DNA of 64,000 nucleotides from Bactericera cockerelli (taxonomy: Eukaryota > Arthropoda > Insecta > Hemiptera > Triozidae): contig CM044967.1 of assembly GCA_024516035.1 (NCBI GenBank), positions 4,458,859 through 4,522,858 on the forward strand. Reading direction: 5' to 3'. Positions 42,071 through 53,155 of this stretch are shown one piece after another. The notes beneath the pieces are model-generated. The model made no database searches. It was not told the DNA's origin and saw only the letters and a list, made by a program, of their open reading frames with translations. Numbering within the stretch: position 1 is the first letter of the stretch; each line of letters begins with the position of its first letter. The position numbers were made by a program, and so were the translations under genes.

Positions 42071-42537
42071 TGGAGAGACAAAGTTTAAGAAGACCAAAGA
42101 GAGAAAATCTGGAGAAAAGAGGACGCGCTAAATAGAAAGATATGGAAGGAAAGGATTCATGGAACAAATGCCGACCCCAAGTAGGTTTGGGAAAACACAA
42201 AGTAAAAAGAGAAGAGTAGGAATCGCCAACCTCACAGCTTACAGACCCTACATGCTTCTCACATATTTGGAAAACATTCGACCAACTTCCTCTAAAGTGA
42301 TATCTATATCATAGGTATGATATTATTTTTGAGGAAGTTGGGTCATCAGAGGGGAGGCATAATACGGGATGGGCAGGCTACAACACAGACAAGCGTCTAC
42401 AATAACAGCTGTTTACAATAACAAAAAATACAATACAATAACAAAAAAATAATTTAAAGAGATGTCACAATTAATCAAACCTGCCATGCTACTAAAAGTA
42501 GCTATGCCTTTAAAAATATGATTTTATTTATTTATTT

Positions 42538-42830
42538 AAAGATGAGTGTTTCTCACAGCTTTTTTTATTTCGTAGCCATGAAACAGTTGCTATTGTAGAC
42601 GCTTGTCTGTGTTGTAGCTTGCCCATGCCGTAGTATACCTCCCCTATGATGGGCGATAAGTGAATTCCCATTTAGGTGCTGGGTCAACAGAAGCGCACCG
42701 GAAGGTGTCCCCTACAAACAACTCTGATCAATTTTTCTTACAATTTTTTGTCGGCTCTCGGGTTCGATCCCGTGACCTTGTGCATGGCAAGCGAGTATTT
42801 AACCACTGAGCTAACCGTACTTGAGACTCG
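42538..42830 (-). repeat. SINE-F copy
   Basis: The body at 42538-42740 is followed by an antisense head (cgggttcgatcccgtgacc) up to 42830. Confidence 0.8.
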
Positions 42831-42889
42831 AACTATAGACTTCCAGTTTCAAAGACCGTTGTCTAATGAGTATCAGTAGGTATGAACTG

Positions 42890-43010
42890 AAAAGTGAGAC
42901 GTTGTACCAGATGTACAATTGTACATGAATATCAGAACATACCTGGACAGCTGTTTCGAACTTATTTGCTCTCATCAGCAGATAATAGGTCTGATTATCC
43001 ATGCCATCAA
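42890..43010 (-). repeat. Hammerhead-family repeat unit
   Basis: A single unit in reverse, with flank 'agtgagacgttgtaccagatg' and core at 42940-42984. Confidence 0.75.
42940..42984 (-). ncRNA. Type I hammerhead ribozyme with intact core
   Basis: On the minus strand: stem I UAUCUG with CAGGUA (one G-U wobble), core CUGAUGA, stem II GAGC with GUUC (one wobble, loop AAAUAA), then GAAA and the palindromic helix III ACAGCUGU. Cleavage is predicted after the C complementary to 42946. It lies in the intergenic region, so transcription is unknown. Confidence 0.8.
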
Positions 43011-43414
43011 CTGTATGAATCTAATGATCGAGCTAAAATAATCTGCTACGTACTACATAAGTCGGTCTATTTACATTAATTATTACACCATAAAACAAGG
43101 TGTCCCATGAAACCTTCATGTCTCTATGGATTATAATCTATATAAAAAAAAATCATGCTTCGAAACTTTTCTACAGAAAAGTAAAAAATGCTTTCTGTTT
43201 TGAAAATGTCTCTCTTTTGTGCTATTAAGAAAGTTGTAATGTTCCCCGACAAAACTTTTAGTCCTGTCATGTTTCTTATATGCCACAAAGTATCAACATT
43301 CCGAGTCATTTGTTAAACTCGATAAAAAATGGAAAGCACATCCTGTATATAAGGATATCAACAAAAAATCACATTTGACTGATGTTACAGTTACTCAAAC
43401 TAAAGTTCAAAAAA

Positions 43415-43533
43415 AGTTATCATATTTGTGTTAGTCACTTTCGTGATTTCATAACTACTGAAATTCGCTTTACTAAATCTACGGCGAAACCGGGACTTGA
43501 ACCACCGATCTACAGGTTACAAGACCGCCGCCT
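43415..43533 (-). repeat. SINE-A copy
   Basis: Reverse copy with 'gggacttgaaccaccgatc' (B-box). The head is cut at 'gccgcctta'. Confidence 0.8.
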
Positions 43534-43550
43534 TATTTTATTTTTAAAAA

Positions 43551-43848
43551 TGAGTGTTTCACAGCCTTTTTTATTTCGTAGCCATGAAACAGGAGCTACT
43601 GTAGACGCTTGTGGTCTGTGTTGTAGCCTGCCCATCCCGTAGTATGCCTCCCCTTTGATGGGTGAGAAGTGACACAATAGTTCCCATCCCATCTAGGTGC
43701 AGGGTCAACACGAGCGCACCGGAAGGTATCCCTTACAAACAATTGTAACCAAATTAAGAAAACAATTTTTTGTCGGCACGGGGAATCGAATCAGGGACCT
43801 TCCACATGGCAAGCGAGTGCTTAGCCACTGAGCTAATCGCGCACTCTT
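43551..43848 (-). repeat. SINE-F, near full length
   Basis: The longest copy. The body runs from 'ttttatttcgtagccatgaa' to the antisense head ending 'ctgagctaatcgcgcactc'. Confidence 0.85.
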
Positions 43849-44550
43849 CTTAGTTTTTTTTTGACGGGCGACTTAACTTTTGCAACGAGCGACGTTAAGT
43901 CAGCGGGTACATCCTGTAGAATAAAATTATATGTTGCGTCTTATGTATACATCGCATGTTTCCTATGCCTTCCACTTTTTTTATGATTCCAAATTCGTTC
44001 GAGAAAGGCATGTCATTTGCTTTCTGTGTATAGAATTAACAATAGTGAACATTTTTAAATGCTTTCTGAAAGTTTCGAACTTTACATCAAGTCATAACGA
44101 ACGACTACTGCATACGGGACTTTTTCCGACTACTTTTCCTATGTTGCGGAAATCGCTTGTGATTTTTCTGCATGAAGAGATCTGGTTACTTTTTTCCGCT
44201 TTCGAAGCGAACAAGAGTGTGAGTGAGACTGCCGTCAATGTCATCATGAATGACTTGTGATGTTTTGAGACGTTTTGGTCCAAAAAAGTGAGAAGATTAC
44301 GTTGATTTCTGTCACAAAGTTCACTCTTTGACGTCCATTGCTCATGAAAAACTGTTTCATGGCAGCTTAGAATCGGAAGGTAAGTGTTTGAACCGAGGGG
44401 GATTTTTTCAGTTGATTGATTATAAATTTCCGTGACAGCACCAGTATTATTAATTATAATAAGTTTAGAAGCTTTAGCTTAGGAAAATTACCTTTGTATT
44501 TGTTATCCTGTTATTAAATAAATAAATTTAATAAAAGTATATTAATAATA
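43849..44550. other. Unrecognised sequence
   Basis: Open frames of 60-110 codons exist on both strands, but none has a recognisable domain. The block resembles decayed transposon sequence ('catcctgtag'). Confidence 0.3.
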
Positions 44551-44697
44551 ACCGACCTCAGTGGCTTGATGGATAAGACGGCGGACTCGTAACTTGGAGG
44601 TCGGTGGTTCAAGTCCCTGTTTCAGCGTAGATTTAGTAAAGCGAGTTGGAGTAGTTGTGATATCACGAAAGTGATTAACACAAATATGATAACTTTT
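44551..44697 (+). repeat. SINE-A, full length
   Basis: The best copy in the window: A-box 'tggcttgatggataagacgg', B-box 'ggtggttcaagtc', body to 'tatgataactttt'. Confidence 0.88.
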
Positions 44698-45124
44698 AAG
44701 TTTATATTATTAATAATAAACCATTATGTTCCTGATGTCATGTTTCTTGTTTTAGTAAGTTGTGTTGAAAAATAGCCGTTAGAACATTAAGATAAATCAA
44801 AAAAATAAATAATAATGTATCACATTCTTGGTAGGTAGCGCAGAATTCAAGGACTTTTCCTTTTCTTTTAAATTCTTGTGTATCATTTGTCTATAATTCC
44901 GCTACTGGTCGCTACTCACATCAAAGCAGCTACTGATTTTTCCTCACGAGTAATGAATGAACCCCGAACATCCAAAATTCTAAAGAACAGAGCCAAAAAT
45001 TCGGACTCCGCGTCCAAGATTCGCTGCCATGATGCCTACCTTAGAACACTAATATAATTTCCCAGTTTGGCAATTTTAGGGGTACGTAGATCTTTAGCTT
45101 TAGGGACGAATTATACAACAGAAC

Positions 45125-45235
45125 TAGCGGGTTACACCCGCCGCTTCGCCAGCCCATGAGACACACACACAGAGAATGTGTCGAAAAACTTGAATATTTT
45201 GTCATTACCCGGCGTAGCTAAACAAATTATAAAAT
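45125..45235 (-). mobile_element. Helitron 3' end fragment
   Basis: On the minus strand the sequence ends GCGAAGCGGCGGGTGTAACC followed by CGCTAG, a hairpin plus CTAG. Confidence 0.6.
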
Positions 45236-45355
45236 AGGATTACAACAAAGATTAGCCAGACGCTGAACCCGGGACTTGAACCACCGACCACCGTTTTTGA
45301 CAAATTTTACAGTAATAATACAAATCATTAAGATAGGTCGGTTATCATATTATCA

Positions 45356-45482
45356 TATCTCTTAAAAAATTATCATATTTGTACAACTCCAACTCGCTCC
45401 AATAAATCCATGCTTAAACCGGGACTTGAACCACCGACAGGTTACAAGTCCGCCGCCTTATCGATCAATCTACTGAGGTTGG
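45356..45482 (-). repeat. SINE-A copy
   Basis: Reverse copy; a partial second copy lies at 45255-45300. Confidence 0.8.
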
Positions 45483-45483
45483 T

Positions 45484-45745
45484 TAGTAGTCACCGTGGCA
45501 GAGTGAGTTAGCGCGCTAGGCATTGCACGCAAGGTGACCTGGGTTCGATCCCCAGCGGGGCAGGATTTTTTCTACTCTATACTTGGGTGTTCGGGGTCCA
45601 CTCATACCTCGTGAGGAGAGTAGCTGCTGTAATGTTAGCAGCGACCAGTGGCGGAATTATAGGCAAAAATAAGATATTGGGATATTAATGATATGGAAAA
45701 GTCCTATAATTCTGCGCAACCCACTATAATTGTGATATAATAACT
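45484..45745 (+). repeat. SINE-E copy
   Basis: The head 'accgtggcagagtgagttag' adjoins SINE-A directly. The body matches 28227-28530. Confidence 0.8.
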
Positions 45746-46379
45746 AATAACACAAAGAAACACATTTTTTTTATTTACTGAAGTCGGTTTGTATTGTATA
45801 GTATGTACATCTACTATGTATAGTCTCATGACATAGATGGATATTCTGTGTCTGTCTCAGGTCTTGTGTCTATCAATCTATCTATAAAAAAAACTCGGTT
45901 ATCGTTTAACTTTTATTAAACTGTTGCCCTTGGCATTTAGCTCAGCTCTCCGTTTTTCAATTATGTGTAAATATTGCATGTTAACAGAAGACATCACGAC
46001 TCCCATATAAATAGTTATCATGAGATTTCAAATGTTTACATGCCTTTACTGCTCTATCGGCCCCCCATTCCTATATTTTCTATGCGGGAGGGGAGTTTCC
46101 TAGAATAGAATAAATTTATGACAATTCCACCATGAACTCCATTCGGAGTATACATTTCGTCAGAACATCACAAGCTTTTTCTATAAATAAAGACTGTTTA
46201 AGGGACTTTTTTCACTTTTTAGTTTCATCTTGTCTTGACAGTTTAGAATAGACAATTGGCAATTTTCTGTTTTAAATAAAATATTGGATTAAATAAAGGA
46301 AATTTGTTGTTCTATTCTAAATAAATCGTGTTAATATAGGCCGTCTAGTGCGTTTCTCTTACTTCAGTGCATTTTAAAT
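45746..46379. other. AT-rich intergenic sequence, nothing recognised
   Basis: No coding or repeat signal was seen. Confidence 0.4.
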
Positions 46380-46502
46380 TCACATCCATGCCATTCCGGA
46401 AACGGAAAACTCGGTTAGAATTTTCTGTTCCGGCCTGGATTCGAACCCGCAACCTCCGGGTCAGCAACCTATGCTCTTAACCACTGAGCCACGGAGGTCG
46501 GC
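46380..46502 (-). repeat. SINE-G copy
   Basis: The antisense head (attcgaacccgcaacctccg, 'ctgagccacggagg') matches 47886-48010. Confidence 0.8.
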
Positions 46503-46991
46503 TTCTAGAACTCTAGGGAGTGAAATACTAGTAGGAACTAACGAAATCTGATTTTCTTCTTTTCAGGAATAAAGTAGGTTACTTTAAAATAACAAGGCAC
46601 TCATGAATTTTAAGTCCATGTTAAACAAAAATAATTATAATCGATAATGCGTTAACTATAAAAAGAAACGAAAATTTGTGGACTCTTAAAAATACAATTT
46701 TTTCCTTTTTTCAGGATAAGGAAAGTAAAAAATCATAATTATTAATTCGTTATCGTACATTCAATCATTTATTTTAAAAATGTGGATTTTTTAAAATAAC
46801 TCCTTCTTCTTCCATACGTATGCTTAAATCAGAATCTCTGACATTATATTATTTAAAAATGGAGCACACAGTATGCACACAGTATGTGCAATGAATCTAA
46901 TACAACTTCTCACTTTTGAGTTTTGACTGAAAGGTTTAATGGTTGAAAGCTGCCATTGAATTTCGGACCAAATGAAGCACATCCAGACATA

Positions 46992-47069
46992 ATGGCACCG
47001 AATGATTCTTCAGGGCCGTTTATTTTTCGGCTCAATGAAAATGGGATGGGTCCTGATTTGCTCTATCAG
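46992..47069 (+). CDS. TTLL2: TTLL2-like exon 1
   Basis: ATG at 46992 is the first Met after an in-frame TGA at 46944. It encodes MAPNDSSGPFIFRLNENG and MGPDLLYQ, the N-terminal entry of the TTL domain in TTLL2 proteins. The donor is CAG|gtaagt, phase 0. The whole gene encodes about 528 aa (human TTLL2 is about 590). TTLL enzymes ligate glutamate to tubulin C-terminal tails, using ATP, in cilia and flagella. A non-coding first exon further upstream is possible. Confidence 0.85.
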
Positions 47070-47305
47070 GTAAGTAAAACAATTTATATACTAATTTCTT
47101 CTCCTTCTTTATTCACTTTGACTTTTTCCAAACCTACTTGGGGTCGGCACTGTTCAACCTCGACCTCTCGGTTGGTTCTGGCACTTCTACTTGTTTAACT
47201 TCCACCTTTTCGCCTAGAGGTTCTTCATAACACCCAACTTTTTATACATTTAAGGAGAAGCCTTTCAAAGCTTAGGAGAAGTAACTTTGTATTAATATTT
47301 CTTTA

Positions 47306-47547
47306 TCTTAATATATAAATGTCAAAGTCACTGACTGACTGACCACTCACTGACTGATCATCGCTCTACAGCCCAAACCGTAATACCTAGCGAGCTGAAA
47401 TTTGGTAGGTAGCTTTGTCTTATAGTCTAGATGTGCAATAAGACGGGATTTTTCGAAACTCCCACTACAACACCTGCCATTGGCGAAAAAGAATTTTTTG
47501 CTTACACGGCCATGCCTCGGCCCGCAAAGCGGGCGACAGCCCGCTAG
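47306..47547 (+). mobile_element. 242-bp non-autonomous Helitron
   Basis: It starts TCTTAATATATAAATG and ends with a GCGGGC...GCCCGC hairpin and CTAG. The flanks are A (47305) and T (47548), the expected Helitron A^T target. It carries 'gactgactgaccactcactg' near its 5' end. It lies in TTLL2 intron 1. Confidence 0.9.
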
Positions 47548-47698
47548 TAAATAAATAAACTAAACTAAAAAAATCGAATAAAATTAAATTTGAAAATTAA
47601 AAATTTGAGCTATCCCCATAAAATATTTCTCTTATTGTCAAATGGTATCAAATAACAGCAATACAATAGTACCTACAATCTTTTGATTAACAAAAAGT

Positions 47699-47839
47699 TT
47701 TCATATCTGTGTTAATCACTTTCGTTATATCACAACTACTCAAACTCGCTTTACTAATTATTCACTGAAACCGGGACTTGAACCACCGACCTCCAGGTTA
47801 CACGTCTGCCACCTTATCGATCAAGCTACTGAGGTCGGT
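47699..47839 (-). repeat. SINE-A copy
   Basis: A full reverse copy ending 'gatcaagctactgaggtcgg'. Confidence 0.85.
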
Positions 47840-47885
47840 TAGAAGACATTTTTAATTAGGAAGGTAATTACATACCTAAACCTCA

Positions 47886-48010
47886 GCCTACCTCCGTGGC
47901 TCTGTGGTTAAGAGCATCGGTTACTGACCCGGAGGTTGCGGGTTCGAATCCCGGCCGGAGCGGAAAATTGTGCTTTACCTTTACATCCATGCGATAGCGG
48001 TTCCGGGGCA
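47886..48010 (+). repeat. SINE-G copy
   Basis: The head 'ctccgtggctctgtggttaa' and B-box 'gggttcgaatcccgg' look like a tRNA, but the body is shared with 46380-46502 and the acceptor stem does not close. Confidence 0.75.
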
Positions 48011-48212
48011 CACTTACTTTAAGAAAATGTAGTTACATAGGAAATTAAATAAATTATTGAAAAAAACCTGATCATTTTTTTTTTAATACGGGTTCATAAG
48101 TTTATTTATTTATTTTCTTTATAAAGGAACATTTATACAAAGATACTTCTCCTAAGCTTCTCCTAGGGCTCCTAAGAGATGGTGCTGATTTCTTACACTT
48201 CTGTTTCTTGTC

Positions 48213-48563
48213 CCAGCCTCCGTGGCGTAACGGTTGTGACTACTGCCCGTAGTCCAGAGATCCTGAGTTCGATTCCCGGTTGGAGCAGACTTTTCGCACA
48301 GAAAACTCTGTTCCCTCCGAACATGTGAGGCTGGCAATTCCGGCCCTACCCAGGCTGGGTGAGGTTAATGTGGGTAGCTGGTACGATTCCCAGCGAATGG
48401 AGGGTAAAACCCCCGTCCTGTCTACCTCAAGTCAGGACGTTAAAACCAAATAGAATCAATGGACATGAAAGGAGCCTAGACATTGGATCTGGGCGTCCAT
48501 ATGATCCTCTCACCACCGTGATTTAGGTATCAATACCTATCTCACGGACACGGAATTATTAAT
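48213..48563 (+). repeat. SINE-B, full length
   Basis: It runs from the head 'cctccgtggcgtaacggttg' to the tail 'tatctcacggacacgg'. It ends 20 bp before the acceptor of exon 2. Confidence 0.88.
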
Positions 48564-48583
48564 TATCATTTCTTGTCCCCCAG

Positions 48584-48700
48584 GTGTGTGTGGAGAGGGG
48601 GTGGAGGGAGTATGACTCCCTGAAGGATAATTCCTGGAACCTATGGTGGAGGACATCCGGGTTTCCTGTGTCGCACTACAAGCAGCTGAGGGATGATCAG
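48584..48700 (+). CDS. TTLL2: TTLL2-like exon 2
   Basis: It encodes VCVERGWREYDSLKDNSWN and LWWRTSGF, the tryptophan-rich block typical of TTLL2 (LERGW...WNLYWRTSSF). The acceptor is 'cccccag' and the donor CAG|gtcggt. 117 nt, phase 0 on both sides, so skipping would keep the frame. Confidence 0.93.
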
Positions 48701-48739
48701 GTCGGTAATCTTAATATATAAAATCCGTTTACTTTTTAT

Positions 48740-48955
48740 ATACTGATATATTGATTCAATAAATCCCATTTTAGTCCGATTTATGTGGTCATAGGGTGGC
48801 GTCGTTGTGAACGATGGTAGCCAGACAGTAGAGGAATCACTCAGCGCTTTTACCACTGTCTTTACCAGGAGGCTAATAATTGACAAGGGCCCTCAGAACC
48901 AAGCCAATGCTGGTCTACTCCCTGTTTATAGTCCCCCAGCCAGACTATATACTGA
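48740..48955. repeat. Interspersed repeat I
   Basis: 'gtgaacgatggtagccagac', 'ctaccactgtctttac' and 'atgctggtctactccctg' recur at 50468-50760 and, in part, at 28130-28195 and 53400-53550 (reverse). Confidence 0.65.
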
Positions 48956-49069
48956 TATAGGGACTCAATAAATCCCCAAAAACATTTGGGGTGCTGCCAC
49001 ATTACATTAGATAGAAAAGGATAATTCGTCTGCATACATGTATAAACAAAAATGTTTCTCCTTCCACAG

Positions 49070-49173
49070 TACACAAATCATATTCCAAAAGCGTCCTCCA
49101 TCTGTAGGAAAGATCAACTCACCCGCTACTTGAAAAGTATGAAGAAAATATTTGGATCAATATATAATTTCAG
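49070..49173 (+). CDS. TTLL2: TTLL2-like exon 3
   Basis: It encodes YTNHIPKASSICRKDQLTRY and LKSMKKIFGSIYNF, matching the KLTRKDCLAKHLKHM region of TTLL2. The acceptor is 'ttccacag' and the donor AG|gtaagt, phase 2. Confidence 0.93.
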
Positions 49174-49399
49174 GTAAGTTCCAACATAGTTGAATTTTAT
49201 CACTGTCGTACCGAAAACCTTCCTAGTGTCAGTAAGCTATCATATTTGTTAAATAAGGATTGAGTCTGGCAATACAAAAAGGGAATGCCGTCAGCATTAT
49301 GGGGTCTATCCCTGACGACAGCAAGATGGATGAAGATTTTTATTTGTAAATAAATAAATAAATTTAATTGTTCTCAAATGAGGAATTATAATTAAAAAA

Positions 49400-49531
49400 A
49401 TGTGTTGATCACAATCGTGATAATATCACAACTACTCAAACTCGCTTTACTAAAGCTTTGCTCAACTTGGGACTTGAACCAACGACATCCAGATTACTAG
49501 TACACCGCCTTATTGATCAAGCTACTGAGGT
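49400..49531 (-). repeat. SINE-A copy
   Basis: Reverse copy with a mutated B-box (gggacttgaaccaacgac). Confidence 0.8.
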
Positions 49532-49599
49532 TGTAAATTTTCCTAATGTCTGCCGTTTTTCAAATTGACGATCATTTTTTTCTTTATTCCACTCTATAG

Positions 49600-49808
49600 T
49601 AGTAATAATAATATCGCCTTATTTATACTGCCCGATTAGGACTATTAAAGTCCCATTATTCCAGCAGTAAACCCAAGACATATTATTATGTGGTGAAAAT
49701 CCCAATTGGGAGGATAACATGTCATGTCCCAGCTGGGTTTCGAACCCACGACCTCTGGAGTCTCTGGATTCACAGAGTGCCACCTTTACCACTGAGCTAC
49801 CGGGACAG
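49600..49808 (-). repeat. SINE-C copy
   Basis: Reverse copy ending 'gagctaccgggacaga', 52 bp before the acceptor of exon 4. Confidence 0.85.
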
Positions 49809-49860
49809 ACCATGGAAGGACAAAGATGATAAATTGATAAGTTTAACTACTACTTTTCAG

Positions 49861-50011
49861 TCCCGAAGCGTACAACCTTCCCCTGGAGTACACAAAACTA
49901 GTGGCGGAGTGCAGTCGTCAGGCGCGGAACTCTACCTATGAGAATCCGGACAATGTATGGATCTGCAAACCTGTCGGACAGAGTCAAGGCAGGGGGATTC
50001 TGCTCTTCCAG
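49861..50011 (+). CDS. TTLL2: TTLL2-like exon 4: ATP-grasp start
   Basis: It encodes EAYNLPLEYTKLVAECSRQ and NVWICKPVGQSQGRGILLFQ. WICKP...QGRGI is the conserved nucleotide-binding block of the TTL ATP-grasp fold, with the lysine that contacts ATP. The acceptor is 'acttttcag' and the donor CAG|gttagt, phase 0. Confidence 0.95.
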
Positions 50012-50212
50012 GTTAGTTTTAATTTTAATTTTTTATTTTAATTTTAATTTATTCTATTCACGGGCTTCTAACCCAATGTACAATATTACATAAATACAAA
50101 TACAATAATACATAAAAAATATAAAATAACAAATGATAAACAAAAATAATAATATAAAAAATGTCTAAAGCCAATCGTCAAGTAACAAAATGAATGGGTC
50201 TCTAGATCGGTT

Positions 50213-50412
50213 CTTGTGCACTGGTTGTCAAGTATTTAACGCGCTAGTCTGGTAATCCAGGTAGCGTAGGGGTCCGTTGGTTCGAATCCCACCCAGTGCA
50301 TCAATTTTTCCCCATTCATTTGAGTTTGTGCTCACATTAATATAAGACTCTGAGGGTTAGAGCATCAACCTCGCCTGGTGGTTACCTTCCACTAAAGATT
50401 ATTATTATCTTT
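50213..50412 (+). repeat. SINE-D copy
   Basis: Full head and body; tail (TTA)n. Confidence 0.85.
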
Positions 50413-50467
50413 TTGATGTTTATCTTTTTCTTGTTTAAATTGTTGACAGTTTTGTATTTATTTTTAT

Positions 50468-50770
50468 TGTGAACGATGGTAACCAGACAGTGGAGGAATG
50501 ACTCTGCACTTCTACCACTGTCTTTACAAGGAGGCTAATAATTGACTCAGCACTTCTACCACTGTCTTAACAAGGAGGCTAATAATTGACTCAGCACTTC
50601 TACCACTGTCTTTACAAGGAGGCTAATAATTGACATGGACCCCAGAACCAAGCCAATGCTGGTCTACTCCCTGTTTATAGTTCCCCAGCCAGACGGCTGG
50701 TCTCCTCCCTGTTTAAAGTCCCCCACCCAGACTGCTGGTCTCCTCCCTGTGTATAGTCCCCCAGTCTACC
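50468..50770. repeat. Repeat I with internal tandem expansion
   Basis: A ~44-bp unit (cagcacttctaccactgtct...) occurs about three times at 50515-50630. A ~38-bp unit ('ctggtctcctccctgtttat') occurs about three times at 50660-50765. Confidence 0.75.
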
Positions 50771-50812
50771 TTTACCTTTGTAATAATTTGGCCTTAACTT
50801 CCACTCCTACAG

Positions 50813-51089
50813 CGACTGAGTGAGCTCGTGTACGAATCCAACGCAGTGGTGCAGCAATACGTCAAGAACCCTCTGCTCATAGGCGGTTACAAGTTCGACC
50901 TTCGTCTGTACGTGTGTGTGCCTTGCTTTCACCCGCTTACGATTTTCGTCTATCGCGAAGGTCTCGCCAGATTTGGAACGGACAAATTCTCGCTCGCCAA
51001 TCTCGACAACCCGTTTGCACATCTGACGAACAGCTCACTCAATAAGTTGGGGCCTGGGTATGGGACGACCAAGGAGAGAGTTGGATCTG
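50813..51089 (+). CDS. TTLL2: TTLL2-like exon 5: central TTL domain
   Basis: It encodes VVQQYVKNPLLIGGYKFDL, RLYVCVPCFHPLTIFVYREG, LARFGTDKF and AHLTNSSLNK. These are signature TTLL blocks: the QxYI-NPLLI-KFDLR element and the HLTN-S-NK motif near the active site. The acceptor is 'cctacag' and the donor TCTG|gtaagt, phase 1. Confidence 0.97.
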
Positions 51090-51132
51090 GTAAGTCTTGA
51101 AGGATATAGGAAATAAATAGGATCATTAACTC

Positions 51133-51275
51133 GTCTGTCTCGGTAGCTCAGTGGTAACTCTGTGAATACAAAGAAGTTATCCTCCCATTCGTGATTTTTA
51201 CCACTTAATAATATGTCTTGGGCTTACTGCTGGAGTAATGAGACTTTAATAGTCCTAATCGGGCAGGACTATTAT
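51133..51275 (+). repeat. SINE-C copy with internal deletion
   Basis: The head 'tctcggtagctcagtggta' is joined to the body. The B-box region is lost. Confidence 0.75.
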
Positions 51276-51388
51276 TGTTTCCATATTTTTCATTGTTAAA
51301 ATAATTATTTGTACTGTACATAATTTTGTCCATTTATATCTAATAAAGTGTATAATAATAATAATAATTTCCAACAATTATTTTTCAG

Positions 51389-51591
51389 GTTGCAAATGGA
51401 GCTTAAGTCAACTTCGCCAGTACTTGCAAGACAACAACATACAGGATTGGTTGCTATGGCAACGCATCTCCTCACTGATAGTTCTGACCATTGCCAGTGA
51501 ACTGAGTGCTATCCCTCACACGAAGAACTGTTTCGAGTTTTTTGGTTTCGACATTCTGGTGGACAATTCACTGAACCCTTGGCTCTTGGAG
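51389..51591 (+). CDS. TTLL2: TTLL2-like exon 6: catalytic end of the TTL domain
   Basis: It encodes CKWSLSQLRQYLQDNNIQD, SLIVLTIASELSAIPHTK and FFGFDILVDNSLNPWLLE. The FGFDILVD and WLLE residues continue as VNLSPAL in the next exon, giving the D, E and N metal ligands of ATP-grasp enzymes. The acceptor is 'tttttcag' and the donor GAG|gtaaca, phase 0. Confidence 0.97.
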
Positions 51592-51611
51592 GTAACAATG
51601 TAAAACATAAC

Positions 51612-51822
51612 GTGCACTGGTAGTCAAGTGGTTAACGCGCTAGTCTGGTAATTCAGGTAGTGTGGGGATCCGTTTTTCGAATCCCACCCAGTGCATGAAT
51701 TTTTCCTCATTAATTAAGTTTGTGATCACATAATATTTCTGAGGGTTAGGTTGTAGAAAATGCTTTGAGCAATATCCTTGCCTGGTGGTTATCTTCCACT
51801 AAAGAATGTTATTATTATTATT
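51612..51822 (+). repeat. SINE-D copy
   Basis: It starts 20 bp after the donor of exon 6. Full head; tail (TTA)n. Confidence 0.85.
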
Positions 51823-52179
51823 ACTTTTAAAGTCCGTTTCTGTCACCAAATTATATTTGTTTTTCTTTCGGAAGTAAAAGCGTTTTCTTCTTTTTATGAA
51901 TACGGGCCATATGAATTATTCTTTTTATGAATATTGGATCTGGGTGTCCAGGTATATTATTGTTCCCCCACCGAGAGCTAAATAAATATGTTGATTTGAT
52001 ACATGCTGGACAGTAGGTATCTCTGCCTATCTTAGGGACTGTCAATTATTAGAATAGAATAGAACATTTTCTTGTATTTAAATTATAAATTTGTATACAA
52101 GGGGTTGGCTTGCTAAATATAAATGTAAGTTACATAATGCAATAAAAAGTATGAATATCCATTTAAGTAAAAAGAAATT

Positions 52180-52575
52180 TATCCTGAAAATTAGGCATTA
52201 GAGAAAAATAAAATTAAATATGTAAATATTTTATCCTGAAAATAAGACAGTAGAAAACCAAAGAAAATATTTATCCTAAAAATTAGACGTTAGAAAAAAA
52301 CCAAATAAACTTCTTATCCTGCAAATTAGACATTAGAAAAAAAAACCAAATAAAATATTTATACTGAAAATTAGACACTAGAAAAAAAATAAATGGAATA
52401 TTTATCCTGAAAATTAGGCATTATAAAGAAAACCAAATAAAATATTAATACTGAAAATTAGACATTAGGAGGATATAAATAGAATATTTTTCCTGAAAAT
52501 TAGACATCAGAAAAAAAACCAAATAAAATATATATTTTGAAAATTACGACATCAGAAAAAAAACCTGGATAATAT
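52180..52575. repeat. ~41-bp AT-rich minisatellite, about 9 copies
   Basis: The unit 'tatcctgaaaattagacatt' plus 'agaaaaaaaaccaaataaaat' repeats with length variation. Confidence 0.85.
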
Positions 52576-52676
52576 TATGAGTGTAGCTAGTAAGTAATAG
52601 AATTTCTTTGACACACTATCGTAAGTTTTATCTAAAAAGGAGACTACCTAGTACAAATAACTGATTTTATATCAAT

Positions 52677-53022
52677 TTTATTCATCTAGAAAGAATGATC
52701 TTCTTCTCAGAGCTTCTTTGACAAAATAATACAATGTATTTAGTTCAGACAGCTCGCATTCATTTAAAAGTGCTACCAAGTTTTTATTTTTTGCTGATTT
52801 TACTTTTTCCCTGATTATATTATAGTGTGGACAGTTAAAAAGAAAATGATTGAGATCTTCTTTCTCCTTCAGATTGCATATGGTGCACTCTTGTTCAGTG
52901 TCCCACGAGTAAGAGTTGCCCTTTGAGAATAGTCTGACCGCTCTATCACTACTTAATCTAATTTGGGCTATTACTCTACAACCATCTATGTGCAGATTTT
53001 TTTTTTGCACATAGACTGTCAA
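52677..53022 (-). pseudogene. LINE reverse transcriptase C-terminal fragment
   Basis: The minus-strand frame reads CRVIAQIRLSSDRAV, YSWDTEQECTICNLKEKED and LNHFLFNCPHY. The CxxC...H...C tail follows the RT core in jockey/I/R1-type LINEs. The frame is open for about 114 codons, but the RT core is missing, consistent with 5' truncation. Confidence 0.7.
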
Positions 53023-53155
53023 TTATTATTTAGATATAGTAACGATTTTCGTAATTCGATCGAAAAAAATGACAGACTTGTGATCGTCAAGGTCAGGGTT
53101 CAAGTGAAAGAGAAGCTAGTAATTATAATTTTTTTACGAAAATGACCAAGAAAAT

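Noticed and set aside
43931..44260. 109-codon plus-strand frame in unrecognised sequence
   Set aside because: No domain, no neighbouring exon signal and an overlapping frame on the other strand; probably chance.
47886..47962. Genuine tRNA gene
   Set aside because: A- and B-boxes look good, but the acceptor ends do not pair and the downstream body is shared with another copy, so it is a SINE head. Other tRNA-like heads in the window were rejected for the same reason.
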